Shown here: piece after piece, positions 6,228 through 8,336 of the stretch | Layout: every line of letters starts with the position of its first letter | Position numbering within the stretch: position 1 is the stretch's first letter | NCBI GenBank assembly: GCA_020348765.1 | Contig: CP070753.1 | Location: forward strand, 2,940,024-2,948,359 | Source: Burkholderiales bacterium | Lineage (GTDB): Bacteria > Pseudomonadota > Gammaproteobacteria > Burkholderiales > Burkholderiaceae_E | Reading direction: 5' to 3' | DNA length: 8,336 nt | Program-made: the position numbers and the translations under genes | Notes under the pieces: model-generated | What the model was told of the DNA's origin: nothing | Database searches by the model: none | What the model saw: only the letters and a program-made list of their open reading frames with translations

Positions 6228-7208
6228 TCAATCGCCGCGCGGATCCAGTCCGATATGGATCAGGGTCTCGCCGCGGGCCATGATCGGGCCCGGATGCACC
6301 GCGAGCGCGATTCCGGTGCTGGGCGCGACGGCGTCGCCGAGCGATTCGCCGAAGACGTCGAAGTACCGGCCGACGACCTGCCCCGCCTCGATCTTCTGGC
6401 CGCAGGCGACCAGGGGCTGGTACAGGCCCGCCTGCGTCGCGCACACCCAGTGGAAGTTCGAGAACAGCACCAGCGGGCCGTAGTCGTGCACCGCGCCGGC
6501 CAGCAGCCCCAGCTGCCTGGCGACGTTGAGCAGCCGCTCGGCGCCGTCCTCGACCACCTCGGGCGTGAACGCCGGCCCCATGCCGCCGGCCTCGACGTTG
6601 AACGAGGGAATGCCCTCGGCGCCCGCGGTCATCATCGAGGAGCCCACCAGGATGCCCTTGGGGGCCGGCAGCGTGTGCGCGAACCCGAAGGCCCGTGCCA
6701 TCTCGAGCCCCTTCTTCGACACCTCGCCGCCCAGGTCCGCGAACAGCGCCCAGCGCGTGTCGGCGGTGAACGCGGTGTGGAAGTCGACCAGGTAGTCCGC
6801 GTGCTGCCTGAGTGCCGTGTAGATCGCGTGCCCCATCTGTTCGGTCACCGATCCGTCGGCGCGACCCGGAAAGCAGCGGTTGAGGTCGCCGCCGCCCATG
6901 CCTTCGAACGGGCTCATGCGCTGGTTCTTCTGGAACGCCGGGCGATTGAGAACGGGCAGCGCGACGACGGTGCCGGACAGCTGCGCCGGATCCAGGCGGC
7001 GGATGAACTCGTGGATGATGAACGTGCCGCAGTACTCGTTGCCGTGCACGCAGCCGTGCAGCCAGAGCGTCGGACCGTCCGCGGCGCCGCGCACGATGAT
7101 CACCGGGATGTCGACCGGCGAGCCGTCGGGCAGCGCGCCCACGTTCAGGCTCCCGTGCGAGACGCCCGGTGCGGTCGATACGGCGGTTCCGACCTCGATT
7201 GGCTTCAT
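6228..7208 (-). CDS. Succinylglutamate desuccinylase/aspartoacylase family deacylase (copy 1)
   Basis: Complete 326-aa zinc-dependent deacylase of the AstE/AspA family (M14-like carboxypeptidase fold). Members hydrolyse the amide bond of N-acyl amino acids in the cytoplasm, releasing acid and amine. The zinc ligands are visible as H55 and E58 in HGCVHGNE and H144 in VDFHTAF. The substrate-binding N-R pair is at 110-111 in GGGDLNRCFPG, and the likely catalytic glutamate is E206 in VEAGG. There is no signal peptide. The region from about 245 to 326 forms the usual C-terminal beta domain, with GLYQPLVACGQKIEAGQVVG resembling a lipoyl/biotinyl half-barrel, and ends in GETLIHIGL. The start at 7208 is supported by a strong ribosome binding site and by equal length with copy 2. 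About 191 of 326 residues match copy 2 without a gap. Related enzymes include ectoine-pathway DoeB, but substrate and acyl group cannot be assigned. It is the first enzyme gene after the transporter. Confidence 0.92.
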   Translation of the reverse strand: MKPIEVGTAVSTAPGVSHGSLNVGALPDGSPVDIPVIIVRGAADGPTLWLHGCVHGNEYCGTFIIHEFIRRLDPAQLSGTVVALPVLNRPAFQKNQRMSPFEGMGGGDLNRCFPGRADGSVTEQMGHAIYTALRQHADYLVDFHTAFTADTRWALFADLGGEVSKKGLEMARAFGFAHTLPAPKGILVGSSMMTAGAEGIPSFNVEAGGMGPAFTPEVVEDGAERLLNVARQLGLLAGAVHDYGPLVLFSNFHWVCATQAGLYQPLVACGQKIEAGQVVGRYFDVFGESLGDAVAPSTGIALAVHPGPIMARGETLIHIGLDPRGD

Positions 7209-7215
7209 GACATGA

Positions 7216-7224
7216 TCCTCCCTC
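7216..7224 (-). promoter_or_regulatory. Shine-Dalgarno site deciding the start of the first AstE/AspA gene
   Basis: Read on the minus strand, GAGGGAGGA lies 7 nt before the ATG at 7206-7208. The alternative in-frame ATG at 7236-7238, which would add ten residues, has no comparable purine run before it, so I chose 7208. An out-of-frame ATG at 7211-7213 sits between this site and the chosen start. Confidence 0.75.
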
Positions 7225-7252
7225 GAAGGTTGCTGCATCGACAGGCGGTTCG

Positions 7253-7270
7253 GCGCGTCGCCGCACGCGC
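7253..7270 (-). repeat. Small GC-rich inverted repeat between permease and hydrolase genes
   Basis: A perfect 6-bp inverted repeat (gcgcgt / acgcgc) with a 6-nt loop lies inside the 84-bp gap 7209-7292, just after the permease stop. No T-run follows it in the direction of transcription, so it is not a standard intrinsic terminator. It could slow polymerase or protect the 3' end of the transporter part of the message, but stems this short arise by chance in DNA of this base composition. Nothing else is evident in the gap except the ribosome binding site of the next gene. Confidence 0.25.
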
Positions 7271-7292
7271 ACCGGGCCCCGCCAGCCGACGC

Positions 7293-8147
7293 TCAGACGC
7301 GCATCACCTTGCGCAGGCCCACCAGACGCTCGATGACCAGTCCGAGCACGACGATCATCAGGATCTGCACGCTGGTGATCGCGGCGATGACCGGCGTGCT
7401 CTCCCATTGCATGTACGAGAAGATCTCGATCGGCAGCGTGGTCCTGCCCGGACCGGACAGGAACAGCGCGATGTACACGTCGCCGAAGGACACGATGAAA
7501 GCGAAGATCAGTGCCGACAGCACGCCCGGCGCGACCAGCGGAATCACGACTTCCCATATGACCCGCAGGCGCGAAGCGCCCAGCGTCATGGCAGCGAGCT
7601 CGAGCTGTTCGTCGACGCCCTCGAGGCTCGCGGTGATGCCGGCCACCGTGAACGGCAGGCAGATGATCGCGTGACCGATGATCAGCACCGCGATCTCCGA
7701 AACGGGCAGCGCGGTGATCAGCAGCAGCAGCGAGATGCTGATCAGGATGTGCGGGATCATGATCGGCAGCAGCGCCAGCGACTGGCCCATCTCGCGCCGC
7801 CTTCCGGCGAATCTCACCAGCCCGTAGGCCGTGAACAGCCCGATCACCGTGGCGACGATCGCCGCGACGATCCCGAGCCAGAGGCTGAAGCGGAACGCGT
7901 CGACGAAGCCCGAGCTGTCCGCGAACTCGCGATACCAGCGCAGCGAGAAGCCGCTCGGCGGGAACGTATTGGCCGTGGTCGGATCGAACGAGCTGAACAC
8001 GATGATCACGATCGGCGCCAGAAGGAACACGTAGATCGCGGTCACATAGGCACCCATGGCCCCGCGCCGCAGCGAGCCCTTGCCCTTGCTGCGCGGCACG
8101 ACCGCGCCGAGCGCGCCGTCCGGGCCGTGAGAGGCGGTCGCCGTCAT
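7293..8147 (-). CDS. ABC transporter permease, PotC-like
   Basis: Complete 284-aa inner-membrane permease of the binding-protein-dependent type, the second half of the heterodimeric channel begun by the upstream gene. After a hydrophilic N-terminus (about 1-31) I see hydrophobic segments near 32-52, 86-110, 121-144, 148-168, 205-230 and 252-273, giving the usual six helices. The cytoplasmic EAA loop that docks on the ATPase is at about 176-208 (E183, A185, A186, G190, then IPLVAPG). PotC-type landmarks are FSSFDP after helix 1, IPHILISISL in the middle, and SFGDVYIALFLSGPG followed by TLPIEIFSYMQ near the end. Length is normal for the family. The ATG overlaps the preceding stop by 4 bp, which suggests translational coupling. 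Members carry polyamines, opines, aminoethylphosphonate and related cationic or amino solutes. The neighbours here are deacylases and an amino-semialdehyde dehydrogenase, so an acylated amino compound is a reasonable guess for the substrate, but this is inference. Confidence 0.95.
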   Translation of the reverse strand: MTATASHGPDGALGAVVPRSKGKGSLRRGAMGAYVTAIYVFLLAPIVIIVFSSFDPTTANTFPPSGFSLRWYREFADSSGFVDAFRFSLWLGIVAAIVATVIGLFTAYGLVRFAGRRREMGQSLALLPIMIPHILISISLLLLITALPVSEIAVLIIGHAIICLPFTVAGITASLEGVDEQLELAAMTLGASRLRVIWEVVIPLVAPGVLSALIFAFIVSFGDVYIALFLSGPGRTTLPIEIFSYMQWESTPVIAAITSVQILMIVVLGLVIERLVGLRKVMRV

Positions 8148-8336
8148 GCTTGGGTCCGCTCGGCCGTGCGCCGCGCGCCGCCCCGGAAGTACAGGAAGAT
8201 GATCACGAACTGGCAGATGACCAGCACCGAGGCCACCGCCGATGCCAGCGGCCAGTTCAGCGTCGAGAGCACCAGCTCGTAGATCTGCTGGCCGAGCATC
8301 TGGACCTCCCGGCCACCGAGCAGCGCCGGCGTGACC
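8144..8336 (-). CDS. ABC transporter permease, PotB-like (C-terminal end only)
   Basis: Only the last 63 codons are in the window; the gene enters from the right edge, with its first whole codon ending at 8335. Read in this frame the peptide begins VTPALLGG and continues to a TGA stop at 8144-8146. The VTPALLGG block followed by a Q-rich stretch, then NWP and one last hydrophobic segment (about residues 32-51 of the visible part), is typical of the end of PotB-type permeases. These form the inner-membrane channel of spermidine/putrescine/opine-class ABC importers. A short basic cytoplasmic tail (RGGARRTAER) closes it. Its stop overlaps the ATG of the next permease by 4 bp, as is usual for the two permease genes of one importer. 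The cognate ATPase and periplasmic binding protein are not in the window and presumably lie beyond 8336. The family is clear; the substrate cannot be read from this fragment. Confidence 0.9.
   Translation of the reverse strand, partial: VTPALLGGREVQMLGQQIYELVLSTLNWPLASAVASVLVICQFVIIFLYFRGGARRTAERTQA

Noticed and set aside
3160..7208. Assignment of any copy as true AstE (arginine succinyltransferase pathway)
   Set aside because: No astA, astB, astC or astD gene is present, and the paralogues form their own subfamilies; family membership is all the sequence supports.
5152..7557. 801-codon minus-strand open frame suggesting a long fused deacylase
   Set aside because: Only the last 326 residues show family sequence. 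The upstream part reads copy 1 and the permease in the wrong frame; the real start is the GTG at 6132.
6255..8282. 675-codon open frame on the plus strand
   Set aside because: Antisense to copy 1 and the permease; composition is extremely D/H/R/Q-rich with no domain pattern and no convincing ribosome binding site.
1..8336. Ectoine/hydroxyectoine degradation cluster
   Set aside because: An AstE/AspA deacylase and a dehydrogenase fit in outline, but the ectoine hydrolase and aminotransferase are absent, the dehydrogenase is ALDH7, and the importer is PotBC-like.
1..8336. tRNA, rRNA, CRISPR, insertion sequence or attachment site
   Set aside because: Reading both strands showed no regularly spaced repeats, no transposase sequence, no terminal inverted repeats and no tRNA-like cloverleaf; nearly all of the window is coding.

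Overview
The window is a GC-rich (roughly two thirds G+C by eye) stretch of a bacterial chromosome or large replicon. All nine genes I can support lie on the minus strand, so transcription runs from position 8336 towards position 1. The protein families and codon use fit a proteobacterium, for example Burkholderiales or Rhizobiales/Rhodospirillales. I cannot place it more precisely. Both ends cut through genes: the first gene enters from the right edge and the last leaves through the left edge. No promoter, regulator, RNA gene, insertion sequence, CRISPR array or convincing terminator is visible.

Layout in transcription order. (1) 8336-7293: the tail of one inner-membrane permease and a complete second permease of a PotB/PotC-type ABC importer (spermidine/putrescine/opine class), with overlapping stop and start codons. 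(2) 7208-3160: four consecutive zinc-dependent succinylglutamate desuccinylase/aspartoacylase (AstE/AspA, M14-like) paralogues. They form two pairs. The first two are both 326 aa and align without gaps at about 59% identity by hand count. The next two (327 and 331 aa) form a second subfamily with different active-site surroundings. (3) 3140-1632: an aldehyde dehydrogenase that clearly belongs to the ALDH7/antiquitin family (alpha-aminoadipic semialdehyde / piperideine-6-carboxylate dehydrogenase). (4) 1586-309: a complete M20 metallopeptidase/deacylase of the ArgE/DapE type. (5) 312-1: the first 104 codons of an M20D amidohydrolase (hippurate/IAA-amino-acid hydrolase type).

Spacing supports one operon: there are three 4-bp stop/start overlaps and three short gaps of 16, 19 and 45 bp. 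The only larger gaps are 84 bp (permease to first hydrolase) and 95 bp (first to second hydrolase), and both hold GC-rich inverted or direct repeats.

Inference: the operon imports a cationic or amino-acid-like solute, removes N-acyl or amide groups with up to six metallohydrolases, and oxidises a resulting amino-semialdehyde with the ALDH7 enzyme. It resembles ectoine breakdown only in using an AstE/AspA-family deacylase; the ectoine hydrolase and aminotransferase are absent here. I do not recognise this exact gene set as a named pathway. It is the most interesting feature of the window.
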